NCBI GenBank assembly: GCA_017858255.1
Contig: JAFMBV010000012.1
Location: forward strand, 1-62,024
Length of the DNA stretch: 62,024 nucleotides
Reading direction: 5' to 3'
From: Bacteriovoracaceae bacterium
GTDB taxonomy: Bacteria > Bdellovibrionota > Bacteriovoracia > Bacteriovoracales > Bacteriovoracaceae
Below, piece by piece: positions 33,550-44,410 of this stretch. Position numbers and translations under genes: made by a program. Below the pieces are notes generated by a model that worked only from the letters and a program-made list of their open reading frames with translations, searched no databases and had not been told where the DNA came from. Within the stretch, counting starts at the first letter, position 1; each line of letters starts with the position of its first letter.

Positions 33550-34623
33550 CTAGTGGGCCTCTGAAATAATTTTTGTAGAAATGAAATTTCTAAAAACACT
33601 AGTTTCTTTAGTAGCAAAAACCCTGCCTTCTTGGCCAACATCTCTGTAAACAAAATAGGCAGCAATTCCTTCCTTTTCAGCGTAAGCAAAGCCCTTCTCC
33701 AAACCCATGGCCATAAGGGCCGTAGCAAGGGCATCCGCCTTCATACAAGAGTCTTTGTGGGCAACTGAAACACTTGCCACTGAGTGGGCCACAGGTCGCC
33801 CTGAGTGAACGTCAATAGTATGAGAATATTTCTTACCATCTTGCATAAAAAAGTTTCGGTAAGAACCACTAGTAGCTAACGCCATAGAATTGAGTTCTAG
33901 AACTCTTTGATAACTTTCTCCTTGGGATACGGGATGAGGAGCTTCAATGGCAATTCGCCAAGAAGAACCATCTGCTTTTTTCCCTAGGGTCCTTACCTCT
34001 CCACCAATTTCAACCATATAAACGTTAGAGCCTTTGGCCATTAAGAACTCGGCCACTTTATCAACACCAAAGCCCTTAGCAAGGGATGATAAATCGAGGT
34101 AAACACCAGGCACTTTCTTTTTAATCTCATTGGTTTTCTCATTAAGAATTATTTTGTCAAAACCAACCCTCTTCTTAGCTTCAGAAATCTCTTTTTCTTT
34201 AGGAACCTTACGACTGCCCCCTGGACCAAAACCCCAAAGATTAACTAAAGGGCCGATTGTCGGATCAAAAGCTCCCTCTGTATCTCTAGCGAGAGCAAGG
34301 GCAAACTTACTAACTTGTAAAAAGTCAGGACTAATCTTGAGCCAACCCAAGCGATCAGTTTGATTAAAGTAAGAGATCTCACTCTCCTTTAAGTAAGTGC
34401 TCATCTCTTTATTAACTTTTAAAAGAAGATCATCAATTAAGCTTTGAACTTCTTTAGGATCATCAAGGCCAGAAGATGAAAGGTATTTGATATTATATTG
34501 GGTCCCCATAGTGCGGCCCTTTAAATGAACCAACTCACCGCTTTTATTACACCCAGTAATAAGCAAAAGCCCCAGCATTGCTAGGGCCTTTAAAGAAAAA
34601 GTACTTAGAAGAACTTTACTCAT
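33550..34623 (-). CDS. apbE: FAD:protein FMN transferase ApbE
   Basis: Covalently attaches FMN through phosphodiester bonds to Thr of NqrB and NqrC. It has about 357 residues from the ATG at 34623, with a lipoprotein leader (lipobox ITGC), so it acts in the periplasm. MGTQYNIKY, EMSTYLKESEIS, DPTIGPLVNLWGFGP, DLSSLAKGFGVDKVAEFL, GGEVRTLG and the C-terminal HTIDVHSGRP and MKADALATALMAMG are all family landmarks. GGTGG of the overlapping nqrF end serves as ribosome site eight bases upstream. Confidence 0.95.
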   Translation of the reverse strand: MSKVLLSTFSLKALAMLGLLLITGCNKSGELVHLKGRTMGTQYNIKYLSSSGLDDPKEVQSLIDDLLLKVNKEMSTYLKESEISYFNQTDRLGWLKISPDFLQVSKFALALARDTEGAFDPTIGPLVNLWGFGPGGSRKVPKEKEISEAKKRVGFDKIILNEKTNEIKKKVPGVYLDLSSLAKGFGVDKVAEFLMAKGSNVYMVEIGGEVRTLGKKADGSSWRIAIEAPHPVSQGESYQRVLELNSMALATSGSYRNFFMQDGKKYSHTIDVHSGRPVAHSVASVSVAHKDSCMKADALATALMAMGLEKGFAYAEKEGIAAYFVYRDVGQEGRVFATKETSVFRNFISTKIISEAH

Positions 34624-34627
34624 TTTT

Positions 34628-35851
34628 TTAACCACCAAAATCATCGAGTGCAATATCATCGCGCTCAACTCCAAGAGAGAGGAGCATATCAATCACACAC
34701 TTATTCATTATCGGAGGACCACATAAGTAATATTCACAATCCTCAGGATTTGGATGGTCTTTAAGATAGTTTTCAAACAGAACATTATGTATGAAACCTG
34801 TGTACCCTTCCCATTTATCAACCTCTAACGGTTCAGATAAGGCCACATACCAATTGAAGTTTTTATTTTCACTTTGAATACTATCGAAGTCTTCAACATA
34901 GAACATTTCTCGCTTAGAACGAGCTCCGTACCAAAATGTTACTTTGCGATCAGTTTTAATTCTTCTGAACTGATCAAAGATATGAGAACGCATTGGTGCC
35001 ATCCCAGCACCACCACCGACAAAGACCATTTCTTTATCAGTATCTTTTGCAAAGAACTCACCAAATGGACCAGATATAGTTGATTTATCGCCAGGTTTAA
35101 GATCAAAGATATAACTCGACATTTTTCCCGGAGGTACATTTGAAAGTCTTGGTGGAGGCGAAGCTACTCGAACATTAAGCATAATGATGCCTTTTTCATC
35201 TGGGTAGTTGGCCATGGAATATGCACGAATTGTAGGCTCTTCCACATATGATTTAAATTGCCATAAATTAAATTTATCCCAATCTTCTCGGTATTCTTCT
35301 TCAACTATAAAATTCTTGTATTCAATATTTAAACCACCAGGTCTTTCGATTTGAATAAAACCACCGGCCTTAAACGGAACATCTTCACCAGGAGGTAATT
35401 GAAGAACGAGTTCTTTAATAAAGGTCGCCACGTTATGATTACTCTTAACTACACAGTCCCACTTCTTTACACCAAAAACTTCTTCAGGGACTTCGACTAA
35501 CATATCTTGTTTAACAGCTACCTGACACGAAAGGCGAACACCTTCCCGGGCCTCTTTTTTAGTAATGTGCGACAGTTCAGTTTGAAGAACCTCTCCACCA
35601 CCCTCAAGAATTTTAACCTTACACTGACCACAAGTTCCTCCACCACCACAGGCAGAACTTACAAACAATTTCTGGTCCGCTAAAATATTGAGAAGCTTAC
35701 CGCCGGCGGCAACTTCTATATCTTTCTCCCCGTTAATATTTAATTTAACAGGTCCGGAAGCAACAAGTTTTGACTTAGCTAAGAGGATAACGAGAACCAA
35801 GGCCAAGATGACCACGGTAAACATTCCTACACCTAGTAAAATTTGACTCAT
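34628..35851 (-). CDS. nqrF: Na+-NQR subunit F (NADH dehydrogenase)
   Basis: The entry subunit, oxidising NADH via FAD and a [2Fe-2S] cluster. It has 407 residues: one N-terminal membrane helix, a ferredoxin domain with [11 protein letters not shown] (three Cys) plus a Cys in LSCQVAV, then an FAD domain (RAYSMANY) and an NAD domain ([19 protein letters not shown]). It ends DDFGG, as is typical of NqrF. Confidence 0.97.
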   Translation of the reverse strand: MSQILLGVGMFTVVILALVLVILLAKSKLVASGPVKLNINGEKDIEVAAGGKLLNILADQKLFVSSACGGGGTCGQCKVKILEGGGEVLQTELSHITKKEAREGVRLSCQVAVKQDMLVEVPEEVFGVKKWDCVVKSNHNVATFIKELVLQLPPGEDVPFKAGGFIQIERPGGLNIEYKNFIVEEEYREDWDKFNLWQFKSYVEEPTIRAYSMANYPDEKGIIMLNVRVASPPPRLSNVPPGKMSSYIFDLKPGDKSTISGPFGEFFAKDTDKEMVFVGGGAGMAPMRSHIFDQFRRIKTDRKVTFWYGARSKREMFYVEDFDSIQSENKNFNWYVALSEPLEVDKWEGYTGFIHNVLFENYLKDHPNPEDCEYYLCGPPIMNKCVIDMLLSLGVERDDIALDDFGG

Positions 35852-35877
35852 AATTTTTCCCTATCTAAAAAACTTTC

Positions 35878-36495
35878 TTATAATTGAATACCAGAAAAAC
35901 CTAAAAACCCGATGGCCATAAGGCCTACCGTAATAAAGGTAATACCAAGACCACGAAGTCCCGGAGGAACATCAGAGTATTTCATCTTTTCACGAATCCC
36001 AGCAAGAGCAGCAATGGCCAACGCCCAACCGACGCCTGATCCCACCCCGTAAGTAACTGACTCACCGAAAGTATAATCTCTTTCCACCATAAAAAGAGTT
36101 CCACCCAAAATAGCACAATTCACAGTTATCAATGGAAGGAAAATACCAAGAGCATTATAAAGAGCAGGAACAAAACGGTCTAGAATCATCTCCAAGATCT
36201 GAACCATCGCGGCGATAACACCGATGTAGGAGATGAGCCCCAAGAAGCTAAGGTCTACATCAGCAAGGGAAGGATGCATCCAAATCAATGCCCCCTCTTT
36301 TAGAAGCCCATTATAAATAAGGTTATTGACCGGCACAGTAATTGTTTGCACAACAACAACAGCAACACCAAGTCCTAAGGCGGTATTTACCTTCTTGGAA
36401 ACGGCAAGAAATGTACACATACCTAGAAAGAAACCAAGGGCGAGGTTTTCGATAAAAACAGCTTTAATAAATAGATTGAGGTGATGTTCTAACAT
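35878..36495 (-). CDS. nqrE: Na+-NQR subunit E
   Basis: A 205-residue membrane subunit with six helices. It contains the family segments [14 protein letters not shown] (Cys near residue 26) and TVNCAILGG (Cys near residue 120), the two half-helix cysteines that with NqrD bind iron. It lies 12 bases after nqrD and 26 before nqrF. Confidence 0.96.
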   Translation of the reverse strand: MLEHHLNLFIKAVFIENLALGFFLGMCTFLAVSKKVNTALGLGVAVVVVQTITVPVNNLIYNGLLKEGALIWMHPSLADVDLSFLGLISYIGVIAAMVQILEMILDRFVPALYNALGIFLPLITVNCAILGGTLFMVERDYTFGESVTYGVGSGVGWALAIAALAGIREKMKYSDVPPGLRGLGITFITVGLMAIGFLGFSGIQL

Positions 36496-36507
36496 ATTAA
36501 ATCTTCC

Positions 36508-37128
36508 TTAATTTTCTGTTTCGATTTGTTCAGTTTTAAAAGTTCTAATTACCCAAATGATAATACCTATAATAAAGAAGGCTGAAGGAGACAAAAGTGC
36601 CATCCCATTTGGTTGGTACCATCCACCTTCACTTATCGTCTTAAACACAGTCATTCCAAGAAGCTTTCCACTTCCAAAAAGCTCTCTAAAGAAGGCAACG
36701 ATGAGAAGAATAAGCGAATAGCCTAAGCCATTTCCAATACCATCAAGAAAGCTCATGAAAGGACCATTCTTCATGGCATATCCTTCAGCGCGCCCCATAA
36801 CAATACAGTTGGTAATAATTAGCCCAACATAAACAGACATAGATTTAGACACTTCAAATACATAGGCCTTCAAAATTTGGTCAGTTAAAATAACCATCGA
36901 AGCAATGATCGTCATTTGAGCAATAATTCTAATTGAAGAAGGTATTTGATTTCTAATGATAGAAACAAATAGTGAACTAAAGCCCGTAACTAAGATAACG
37001 GCCATCGACATAACCAAGGCCGTTTCAAGCTTAGTTGTAACCGCTAGGGCAGAACAAATCCCAAGAATTTGCAGCGCTATAGGATTATTATTAAAGAGTG
37101 GATCAAATATTGTCTTTTTAATACTCAT
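36508..37128 (-). CDS. nqrD: Na+-NQR subunit D
   Basis: A 206-residue, six-helix membrane subunit homologous to NqrE in inverted topology. The two iron-ligand cysteines are visible in [14 protein letters not shown] and [21 protein letters not shown] is also a family segment. The start is two bases after nqrC. Confidence 0.96.
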   Translation of the reverse strand: MSIKKTIFDPLFNNNPIALQILGICSALAVTTKLETALVMSMAVILVTGFSSLFVSIIRNQIPSSIRIIAQMTIIASMVILTDQILKAYVFEVSKSMSVYVGLIITNCIVMGRAEGYAMKNGPFMSFLDGIGNGLGYSLILLIVAFFRELFGSGKLLGMTVFKTISEGGWYQPNGMALLSPSAFFIIGIIIWVIRTFKTEQIETEN

Positions 37129-37130
37129 TA

Positions 37131-37913
37131 TTAAACTCCTCCTGCACGAAAAATCGCGAGGAACTTTCCATAGCCGCCATTACTAAGCCAATAGTTCACA
37201 CTAGCTTCAACACCATTTGAAGTCAGTGTCGCTCCACTGAGGCCATCAATTTTACTAATAGCTCCATCCATTGAAGAATCGACACTTCCTTTAATAACAT
37301 CAATCGTTGGTTTGTAAGAATCACTTAAGACTTTCTTGCCCTGCCATGACGCTTGCCATTTTTTGTTGTCAATTTCTCCACCGAGACCAGGAGTTTCACC
37401 GTGCTGATAAAAGCCAATACCTTTGACTGTCTTAGTATCAGGAGCGAGAGATAAAAAGCCGTACATGGTTGACCATAAACCCTTGCCATGAAAAGGAAGA
37501 ATTATTTGGCTCACTTTCCCCGATTCTTTCACTAAATAAACAGGCCGCACTTTTGCCCTCATTTTAATGCGTGCAATATCTTCAGCACGAGGGATCGAGG
37601 TTGCCATGCTAGGGTCTTTATCTGCTTTTTCAAGGTCGTAAGTAGAGGAGTCCATATCCGTTACTTCTTTCCCAGTCGAAAGATCAATGAGCTTGGTTTC
37701 AATTTGCTCAAATGCTTCCTTAATTTGGTTCTCAGTGACTTTAGGTGAGTCAATCAGACCAGCAGCAAGAAGAAGATTCTTTTTTACATCAAGACGCTTG
37801 TTTTTAACTTGAGTTGGCTTTAGTAAAACAGCTGCAGTCGAAACTAGAACTGAACAGGCCACACATAAGCAAGCAGCGACAATAAGTGTTTTTGAAGTAC
37901 TATCGTTAGACAT
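37131..37913 (-). CDS. nqrC: Na+-NQR subunit C (covalent FMN)
   Basis: A 260-residue protein from the ATG at 37913, with one N-terminal helix and a periplasmic FMN-binding domain. The attachment motif LSGATLTS, in which Thr carries FMN, lies near the C-terminus, and [10 protein letters not shown] precedes it. A longer frame to 37952 exists, but AGGAGG about 10 bases before 37913 favours the shorter start. It overlaps nqrB by eight bases. Confidence 0.95.
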   Translation of the reverse strand: MSNDSTSKTLIVAACLCVACSVLVSTAAVLLKPTQVKNKRLDVKKNLLLAAGLIDSPKVTENQIKEAFEQIETKLIDLSTGKEVTDMDSSTYDLEKADKDPSMATSIPRAEDIARIKMRAKVRPVYLVKESGKVSQIILPFHGKGLWSTMYGFLSLAPDTKTVKGIGFYQHGETPGLGGEIDNKKWQASWQGKKVLSDSYKPTIDVIKGSVDSSMDGAISKIDGLSGATLTSNGVEASVNYWLSNGGYGKFLAIFRAGGV

Positions 37914-39108
37914 TTCTAAGTGCCCTCCTCTTAATGTTGGCATTGATGACAAAGTAGTCGATCAGTGGGGCAAAACAATTGGCAAAAAGAATCGCCAACA
38001 TTGTTCCCGCTGGATACGCAGGGTTTACAACTCTAATGAGGGCTACCATAAAACCAATAAGGAGACCATAGTACCACTTACCCGTCTCAGTCATGGAAGC
38101 AGATACGGGATCAGTTGCCATAAAAACGGCACCAAAAGCAAAGCCCCCAACAACAATATGCCATAATGGTGGCATGCTAAACATCATATTCGTTTCGCTG
38201 CCAATCATGAAGAACAAGGCAGTAGTACCAACCAGTCCAACTAGACAAGCAAGCATTATTCGCCAAGAACCAATACCTGTTGCGATTAAGTAAATTGCTC
38301 CAAGAATAACCGCTAGAGTAGATGTCTCCCCCATACTTCCAGGAATAAGACCTATAAAGGCATCCGTAAAGCTAAAGGTAACAGCATCAATACCACCAGT
38401 GGTCGCTTGAGATAAGATTGTTGCGCCGGAGTAACCATCAACCGCCGTCCAAACCTTATCGCCCGAAATTTGCGCAGGATAAGCAAAGAAGAGAAAAGCT
38501 CTGGCCGTAAGTGCAGGATTAAGAAAGTTCTTTCCTGTTCCACCAAAGATTTCTTTCCCAATCACAACACCGAACATAATTCCAATGGCAACCTGCCAAA
38601 GTGGGATTGTTGGTGGAAGAGTTAGAGGATAAAGAATCCCCGTAACAAGAAAGCCCTCGTTGATTTCGTGTTTACGTACTACGGAAAAAACTACTTCACA
38701 AAGGCCACCAGCAATTTGAGTAACTAAAAAAACAGGAACAAAATAAAGAGCTCCGTGAACAAAGTTAGAAATAATATTGTGAGGATCAGTTGCTAAACCC
38801 ATCAGAGTAAGAATCGCTCCGCGCCAACCTTCAGCAGACGTTTGCCCCATCTCAGCCAATACACTGTTAGCCTGATAACCAGTATTAAAGAGGGCCATCA
38901 GAATACAAGGCATCAAAGCAATTGCCACAGTACCCATTAGTCTTTTCAAATCAATGGCATCTCTGACATGAACTGCACCCTGAGCCGTTTCACCTGGAGT
39001 GTAAACAAATGTATCAAGGGCTTCATATAAAGGATAAAGAACCTCTAGCTTTCCACCTTTGGCAAAGTGAGGGTGTTGTGAATCGAGGAAATCTCTTAAG
39101 ACCTTCAT
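37906..39108 (-). CDS. nqrB: Na+-NQR subunit B (covalent FMN, quinone and Na+ path)
   Basis: A 400-residue membrane subunit with about ten helices. The FMN motif is [10 protein letters not shown] (Thr is the attachment site for ApbE). [31 protein letters not shown] and [10 protein letters not shown] are family landmarks. NqrB holds riboflavin and the ubiquinone site and forms the Na+ channel. Its ATG overlaps the nqrA stop by one base. Confidence 0.97.
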   Translation of the reverse strand: MKVLRDFLDSQHPHFAKGGKLEVLYPLYEALDTFVYTPGETAQGAVHVRDAIDLKRLMGTVAIALMPCILMALFNTGYQANSVLAEMGQTSAEGWRGAILTLMGLATDPHNIISNFVHGALYFVPVFLVTQIAGGLCEVVFSVVRKHEINEGFLVTGILYPLTLPPTIPLWQVAIGIMFGVVIGKEIFGGTGKNFLNPALTARAFLFFAYPAQISGDKVWTAVDGYSGATILSQATTGGIDAVTFSFTDAFIGLIPGSMGETSTLAVILGAIYLIATGIGSWRIMLACLVGLVGTTALFFMIGSETNMMFSMPPLWHIVVGGFAFGAVFMATDPVSASMTETGKWYYGLLIGFMVALIRVVNPAYPAGTMLAILFANCFAPLIDYFVINANIKRRALRNV

Positions 39109-40445
39109 TATCCTTCCTTCTCAATAATGGTTAATGTTTCTCTAAGTTCGGGACCAAAGTCATCTTTACCTGGACTGGCAAAGGTACAAAGGGCCAAATC
39201 TTCCTCATCTAATTCTAAGGCACCCAAGGCCACAGCTAAATCAGTGTCTTTAGTTAATATAGCTTTTAAGAGTTGTGTCGGAAGAATGTCTAATGGCATT
39301 AAGCTCTCAAAAATCCCAACCGGTACGATGGCCCTCTTAGAACCGTAAGTATTGGTATGAAAGTCGAAGACTTTTTGCTTAAATTTTCCAGCATACGTAT
39401 TCTTAACTGAATACTTATCAAATCCAGGTCCTTGCCACCCTAGAAACTCACGAGTTGTGTTTTCTTCGAGGATAGTTACTTGATTGTGGTAGCGCCCAAG
39501 ATAACAAAAAGTATCATCTTTTTTACGACCATTTAAAATAGAGCCAGAAACTATACGAATGGGACCTTCTCTCTCTTCACCAACAAGAAGCTCACAGAGG
39601 CAAGCACCGATTCTCGTTCTAAGAAGACGAGGGTTTTTCGCTTTTGGACCAGACAATGAAATAATTTTTTCTAGAAATATTTTTCCGGTGCTTACGAGGC
39701 GACCGAGGGCCACTACGTCTTGGAGTCCAATATGCCATACAATTTTATTTACCCCTACTGGGTCTAAGTGATGAATATGAGTGCCAACTAAACCAGCGGG
39801 GTGGGGGCCATCAAACTCAACGGTTTCAATATTGTCCCCAGTAAAGCTAATAGTTTTCGTTCCGGGATTTTTTGTGACAAATACTTTTGGTGCCAACTTA
39901 CTTAAAGCTTCAACGCCAATATTAAAGTCAGCTTCATACTCATTTAACAAAATCTCTGAGTCAGCAGAGAGTGGATTCGTATCCATGAGATTAACAAAAA
40001 TGCTACTTGCCTGCGACCCTAGCTGAGGAACCTTAGAAAATGGTCTTGTTCTAAAAGCCGGCCATAAACCAGCCTCAACCATTAAAGATTCAATTTCTTT
40101 AGCTGTATAATCTTTGGGGTCCTTGTTAGCATAATTCGTGAGGGACTTTTGCTCGCCTCCCTCATTACTTACTACAACATTTTGAAGAACCCTTCTATCC
40201 CCCCGATTAATGGCCATAACAGTTCCATTAGCAGGAGAAGTGTAAATTACACCGGGAGTTTTTTTACATTCAAAAAGTGGATCACCAATCTTTACTTTGT
40301 CCCCTTCTTTTACTGCCATCGTTGGTTTCATTCCAACATAGTCAGGACCAGTAACAGCGACTTTAGTTACGGCGACAGCATTAAAAACCTTTTGAGCGGG
40401 AACACCTGAGATGGGTAAATCGAGACCTTTTTTAATCTTGATCAT
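39108..40445 (-). CDS. nqrA: Na+-NQR subunit A
   Basis: The cytosolic subunit of the sodium pump, 445 residues. It shows [11 protein letters not shown] at the N-terminus, [16 protein letters not shown] and the C-terminal [13 protein letters not shown]. The ATG at 40445 follows AGGTG at six bases; a GTG at 40454 is less likely. It is the first gene of nqrABCDEF-apbE-nqrM. The 210-base region upstream has no recognised site. NQR implies Na+-based energy coupling, as in marine bacteria. Confidence 0.96.
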   Translation of the reverse strand: MIKIKKGLDLPISGVPAQKVFNAVAVTKVAVTGPDYVGMKPTMAVKEGDKVKIGDPLFECKKTPGVIYTSPANGTVMAINRGDRRVLQNVVVSNEGGEQKSLTNYANKDPKDYTAKEIESLMVEAGLWPAFRTRPFSKVPQLGSQASSIFVNLMDTNPLSADSEILLNEYEADFNIGVEALSKLAPKVFVTKNPGTKTISFTGDNIETVEFDGPHPAGLVGTHIHHLDPVGVNKIVWHIGLQDVVALGRLVSTGKIFLEKIISLSGPKAKNPRLLRTRIGACLCELLVGEEREGPIRIVSGSILNGRKKDDTFCYLGRYHNQVTILEENTTREFLGWQGPGFDKYSVKNTYAGKFKQKVFDFHTNTYGSKRAIVPVGIFESLMPLDILPTQLLKAILTKDTDLAVALGALELDEEDLALCTFASPGKDDFGPELRETLTIIEKEG

Positions 40446-40659
40446 AAAGCACACCTGAGCCTTAGAAATAACGGCTCCCGAGTTATACTTTTACTTGAAA
40501 AAGTTACTCGGGAAACATTGCATTGTTAGAGTTTATAAGGGTTTATACCAAATTAAGTGATTATTTGTAACTAGTAGAATTTAAAGTTTTTACTTTTTTG
40601 ACGTGAACATTTGTGTTGCAGAACATTCAAAATATTTTTTGTATATTTTGAATGGGCAA

Positions 40660-41163
40660 TTACCGACCACAACACTTTTTAAATTTCTTACCAGAACCGC
40701 ATGAACAGGGATCATTTCGACCAACCTTAGGTCCCTCACGACGAAAAGTATTATCAACTAACGCGCCGTCCGTGAAGTACCACTTGCCCTCTTTCTTAGT
40801 AAAAGTGGAAATCTCATGATGATTCTGCTCTTTTTGCCCGGCCGTATAGTGGGCCACAAACTCAATTTTACCAGTAGTGTCAGACTCTTCACCGGCCTCA
40901 GTCGCCACAATACTTAGCCCTTCCCAATCAGATTGTGCAGACCATGCTCTGATTTCATCGAGATCAACTTGTTCTTTGGTTGCTGGGTCGTGAGTAGCGT
41001 AGACATAGTCTGGCTCCTCAACCACAAATGCAGAATAGCGAGAACGCATTAATTTTTCAGCAGTCGGTGCCTCGGCGTCACCATTTATAAAAATGTCGCA
41101 ACACTCTTTATACAGGTTTCCAGAACCACAAGGGCAGTCATCTTCAAGCCATTCGGTGCGCAT
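40660..41163 (-). CDS. YchJ-family protein with two SEC-C zinc motifs
   Basis: A 167-residue protein with a SEC-C motif at each end ([14 protein letters not shown] and [15 protein letters not shown]), flanking an NTF2-like YchJ domain ([10 protein letters not shown]...YVYATHDP). SEC-C motifs bind zinc and often contact the ribosome or SecB. The cellular role of YchJ is not established. The ATG at 41163 has AGGAG six bases upstream. It is the last gene of a four-gene minus-strand run. Confidence 0.85.
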   Translation of the reverse strand: MRTEWLEDDCPCGSGNLYKECCDIFINGDAEAPTAEKLMRSRYSAFVVEEPDYVYATHDPATKEQVDLDEIRAWSAQSDWEGLSIVATEAGEESDTTGKIEFVAHYTAGQKEQNHHEISTFTKKEGKWYFTDGALVDNTFRREGPKVGRNDPCSCGSGKKFKKCCGR

Positions 41164-41183
41164 GGGCAACTCCTCTAAAATAT

Positions 41184-41879
41184 TTATTCTCTGAAAAGAT
41201 AGTCCGTAAAATAGCTATTGTCCTCATTAAAGTGGAATTTACTCTCCAATAAACGATTTCCCACGATAGTAAAGTGGGGCTTAATGGCCTTGCGGTAAAA
41301 AGTTTTAGAGCGACGATAGGCATATTGGTCATCAAATTCTAAATCTGAAACTTGTTTCTTAAGTTCAAGGTCTGTCGGAACAGAAAAATAAAGATATTTC
41401 ACTTGTCGTGCCATCAAGGGCAATACCTCTTCAATTTCCTCTTCTGTTAGATATTGGAAGACAGAGGTACAAAGCCCTAGATCAAACCACTTAATCTCTT
41501 TCTTCTGATAGTTTTTTGCCCAATCCTGTAAGCTCCAATTCTTTAGGACCAACTTGGTACTAGCAACTGGACATAAATCTCGTTTTTTGACTTCATTAAA
41601 GGCGTATTTAGAAGGCTCAAGTCCAAAAACACGGTACGGATAAAACTCGTGGATGACCTTCTCAAAGATATGACCGAGACCAAAACCAAAATCAATAACA
41701 GAACTAATATCAACAAATTCAACATCAAATATTGTTTTTATATAGCGAGCATGTTGAGCGGCATTAACGATCCCATCCATCTCTTCTGGCTCGTCATAAT
41801 TTTCACGCCAATAATTTTCAGAAAACCCATCGCCCCCGTCTTCTTTAGGACGCTGTTTTCCATAATGTTTTTTTGACAA
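41184..41879 (-). CDS. Class I SAM-dependent methyltransferase
   Basis: A 231-residue protein with the SAM-binding motif IDFGFGLGH (motif I), the acidic end of strand 2 in FGLEPS, and motif IV-like [12 protein letters not shown]. The substrate is unknown; the overall shape is that of small-molecule or protein methyltransferases. The start overlaps the MATE gene end by 35 bases, a rather long overlap, so they are translated from one mRNA. Confidence 0.75.
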   Translation of the reverse strand: MSKKHYGKQRPKEDGGDGFSENYWRENYDEPEEMDGIVNAAQHARYIKTIFDVEFVDISSVIDFGFGLGHIFEKVIHEFYPYRVFGLEPSKYAFNEVKKRDLCPVASTKLVLKNWSLQDWAKNYQKKEIKWFDLGLCTSVFQYLTEEEIEEVLPLMARQVKYLYFSVPTDLELKKQVSDLEFDDQYAYRRSKTFYRKAIKPHFTIVGNRLLESKFHFNEDNSYFTDYLFRE

Positions 41880-43155
41880 AATAATACCCTGTTATTCCTC
41901 GATAGAGATTTAAGCACACAAGTCCGGCCCAAATCCACACCAGCGAAGGACTCTTTAAACTCATCAATGCTAATGGGAAGTAAATAAATATGGCCCCTAG
42001 GATCATATGTTTTCTTAAAAAGGAAAAACCACTTAAGCCAAATAAAAGACCATCAAAAACAAATGCTACTGCAGAGATGGCCTGGGAGGCGATAACCAAT
42101 AGCTTAACCTTTCCCATCTCATTGAGAACAAGAGGGTCTGCTGTAAAAAGAGCACTAATTGCCCTCCACCCCACCAAGTAAAGAAGAGTAAATACTCCAC
42201 CAACACAAAGGCCCAAAATAAGGAGCTGCTTAAAAACCAACGCCGTTCTCTTAAATTGTCCGGCAAAATAAAAACGTGCTCCCAAAATATTTCCGCTAAT
42301 CGCCAGCCCATCGAGAAAAAAGGAGGCCAATAACCAAACCTGAAGAAGAACTTGATGGGCACCAAGGGCCACAACCCCAAGCTGACTTGCGAGTCTAGTG
42401 GAAGTAAAGAAACAAACTGTGAGAGTAAAAGAGCGCCCGAAAAGATCAAATGAACTTTTACCAAATTTAAGCCACTGCCCTTTATCTGTTTTTGCTTTGA
42501 TAAAACCTAGCCCCACCCTAGGGTCGGCCACGACAAAATAAAGAGAAATCAAAAACGTAAGTATATGAGCGGCAACCGTCCCATAGGCAGCTCCTTTTAA
42601 ACCCATTTCCATAGGATAAAGAAAAAGCCATGAAAGAAAGATATTGGAGCCAGTGCTAATAATCATCAGGACTAACACAAGACGGAGACGTCCATAACCT
42701 CTTAAAATACTCAAAGAGGTTATCGATAAAACTGTAAATAAGTGAAAAATTGTTCTTGGGACAAAATAGTCTTTAAACTGATCCCATAGAACTTCCCTGC
42801 CACCTGCCAGTTCAAACCAAAATCTTTGAGGGAACCACAATACAAGAGTACAGGTTACCCCAACAATGGTAGCAACGATCAAAGCTATTTTGATGCGTCC
42901 TTGTAAAAGCTCGTTGTTTTTACTGGCCTCATAATCAGCCACAGTCTGAGTGCTTGCATGAACAAGAAAATTGAACATCCAAGTAATTGCGTTAAAGATT
43001 GCGACAGACAATGCCAAAGAGCCCAAGGCTTCAGTGCTTAAGCGGCCAACGAAGGCCGTATCCACTATTGAAGCAAGAGGCTCAAAAACAGAAGATACAA
43101 TCGAGGGTACTGAAAACCACCAAAGGTCTTTCAGCCGCAATCCTGTTAACTTCAA
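41845..43155 (-). CDS. MATE-family efflux transporter
   Basis: A 436-residue inner-membrane protein with 12 predicted helices in two homologous halves. It begins with the family-typical VPSIVSSVFEPLASIVDTAFVG and ALGSLALS. MATE proteins export cationic drugs or metabolites in exchange for Na+ or H+, and Na+ coupling would fit the NQR-driven sodium cycle. It follows the SirB-like gene by 10 bases and overlaps the methyltransferase. Confidence 0.9.
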   Translation of the reverse strand: MKLTGLRLKDLWWFSVPSIVSSVFEPLASIVDTAFVGRLSTEALGSLALSVAIFNAITWMFNFLVHASTQTVADYEASKNNELLQGRIKIALIVATIVGVTCTLVLWFPQRFWFELAGGREVLWDQFKDYFVPRTIFHLFTVLSITSLSILRGYGRLRLVLVLMIISTGSNIFLSWLFLYPMEMGLKGAAYGTVAAHILTFLISLYFVVADPRVGLGFIKAKTDKGQWLKFGKSSFDLFGRSFTLTVCFFTSTRLASQLGVVALGAHQVLLQVWLLASFFLDGLAISGNILGARFYFAGQFKRTALVFKQLLILGLCVGGVFTLLYLVGWRAISALFTADPLVLNEMGKVKLLVIASQAISAVAFVFDGLLFGLSGFSFLRKHMILGAIFIYFPLALMSLKSPSLVWIWAGLVCLNLYRGITGYYFVKKTLWKTAS

Positions 43156-43165
43156 GATTTAGTTT

Positions 43166-43519
43166 TTAAAAAGGCTTTTGAACTGCAAGATATGCAGCAC
43201 ATACAGCAAGAACAATCATCACATAAAAAGCAATCGCTTTGCCTTTGCTCAGGCGCTTAGCAAGTATTGGGCTTCCAATAGCGAGCAAGGCCCAAATGAT
43301 AATTTTCGCGTGTATCCAAGCAGGCCATGAAGCCCCATGACCAATCTGCAATGCCTTGGCAATTAACCCCATTCCGGCCACTAAAATAAGAAGTGAAGAA
43401 ATACCTGTAATAATTTTATTCGCTACATTTTTACTATCGGAGAAAAAGGAAATACCTAGCCCTGATAAGAAGAAAAATAATGAACCATAGTGCAATACTC
43501 TGTAAAAATTTTCAGTCAT
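43166..43519 (-). CDS. Four-helix membrane protein, SirB2-like
   Basis: A 117-residue protein from the ATG at 43519 (AAGGGA about seven bases upstream; a longer frame to 43597 lacks a signal). It has four transmembrane helices, with HxG near the N-terminus and WPAWIHAKIIIW in the third helix region. The layout fits the SirB2/YchQ group, whose function is unclear. It is the first gene of the run leading into MATE, methyltransferase and YchJ. Confidence 0.55.
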   Translation of the reverse strand: MTENFYRVLHYGSLFFFLSGLGISFFSDSKNVANKIITGISSLLILVAGMGLIAKALQIGHGASWPAWIHAKIIIWALLAIGSPILAKRLSKGKAIAFYVMIVLAVCAAYLAVQKPF

Positions 43520-43675
43520 TCCTAATCCCTTGGTAATTTTTTTTAATACCATACCAAAAAGAAAGTCTTTTGCCTCATTTTCAAGAGGAATTCTCAATAA
43601 AGTCCAAGAGATAAGGAGAAATAGTGAGTATATTGCCCGATTTAAAGTATCGGATAGTCTTAGTAAAATAAACTT

Positions 43676-44410
43676 ATGGAAATACGACGCAAGCCCCGTG
43701 GCGACAAAGTATACCGCGGCGCATACAATTATTATAAAGGTGAAACTCTCTACGCAGAAGAAGAGTTTGAAGTCTATAAAGACAGAAAAGAACTAGGAAT
43801 GTCCTTCTTTGCTGAAATCCACTCCCGCGTCTCAACTGGAGAACTCCTCGTCATCTATGTCGACTTTGCCTTAACTAAGGATTATGTGCCTCAAAAGCTT
43901 ATGGTGGAAAGAAGCTTAGGCGAGCTTGTTGTAAAAGAAATATATGACTTCAATCCCAGAACAAATGTTGTTGATTATATTTTTATGAGTAAAAAAAGCC
44001 AAGAGCATAAGCAACTTCAAGTTCCACCAAAGTTTTCCATTACGACCCCATCGGCCAGTACTTCGATGCTTTTTCTAAAGACTAAGAAAGAAGACACTAC
44101 TGCGAAAAACTTCTATCCTATCCTAAGCTCCACCAATCAATGGACTTTTGAAACAGCACCCTTTCAACAAAAAGTCGCAGCGGAGAGAACAGCATTGGCC
44201 TCAGAGAATATTAATATCGATGGTCACAGTGTAGCGGCAACGCCTTATAAGATATTTGATGTCATCGATCTTGATAAAGCACAAGAACAAGATGGTGTTC
44301 CGTTTGCGACCACCTATATATCCAAACATGCAACTATTCCCTACACCATTCGTTCTCAGGATGGCATAAGAATTCAAATTAAATATTTGAATGACCTTGA
44401 TAAGGACTAG
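43676..44410 (+). CDS. Protein of unknown function
   Basis: A 244-residue soluble protein with no signal peptide or membrane segment. The first half is strand-rich and basic (MEIRRKPRGDKVYRG, followed by a Tyr-rich section). The second half carries a Ser/Thr-rich linker and ends in another beta segment. I recognise no family. It overlaps the convergent helicase gene by 32 bases. A weak ribosome site makes the start moderately sure. Confidence 0.55.
   Translation: MEIRRKPRGDKVYRGAYNYYKGETLYAEEEFEVYKDRKELGMSFFAEIHSRVSTGELLVIYVDFALTKDYVPQKLMVERSLGELVVKEIYDFNPRTNVVDYIFMSKKSQEHKQLQVPPKFSITTPSASTSMLFLKTKKEDTTAKNFYPILSSTNQWTFETAPFQQKVAAERTALASENINIDGHSVAATPYKIFDVIDLDKAQEQDGVPFATTYISKHATIPYTIRSQDGIRIQIKYLNDLDKD

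Noticed and set aside
43530-43796. Plus-strand frame overlapping the start of the unknown gene at 43676
   Set aside because: It is out of frame with the longer gene, low-complexity Lys/Ser-rich at its end, and antisense to the SirB-like start region.
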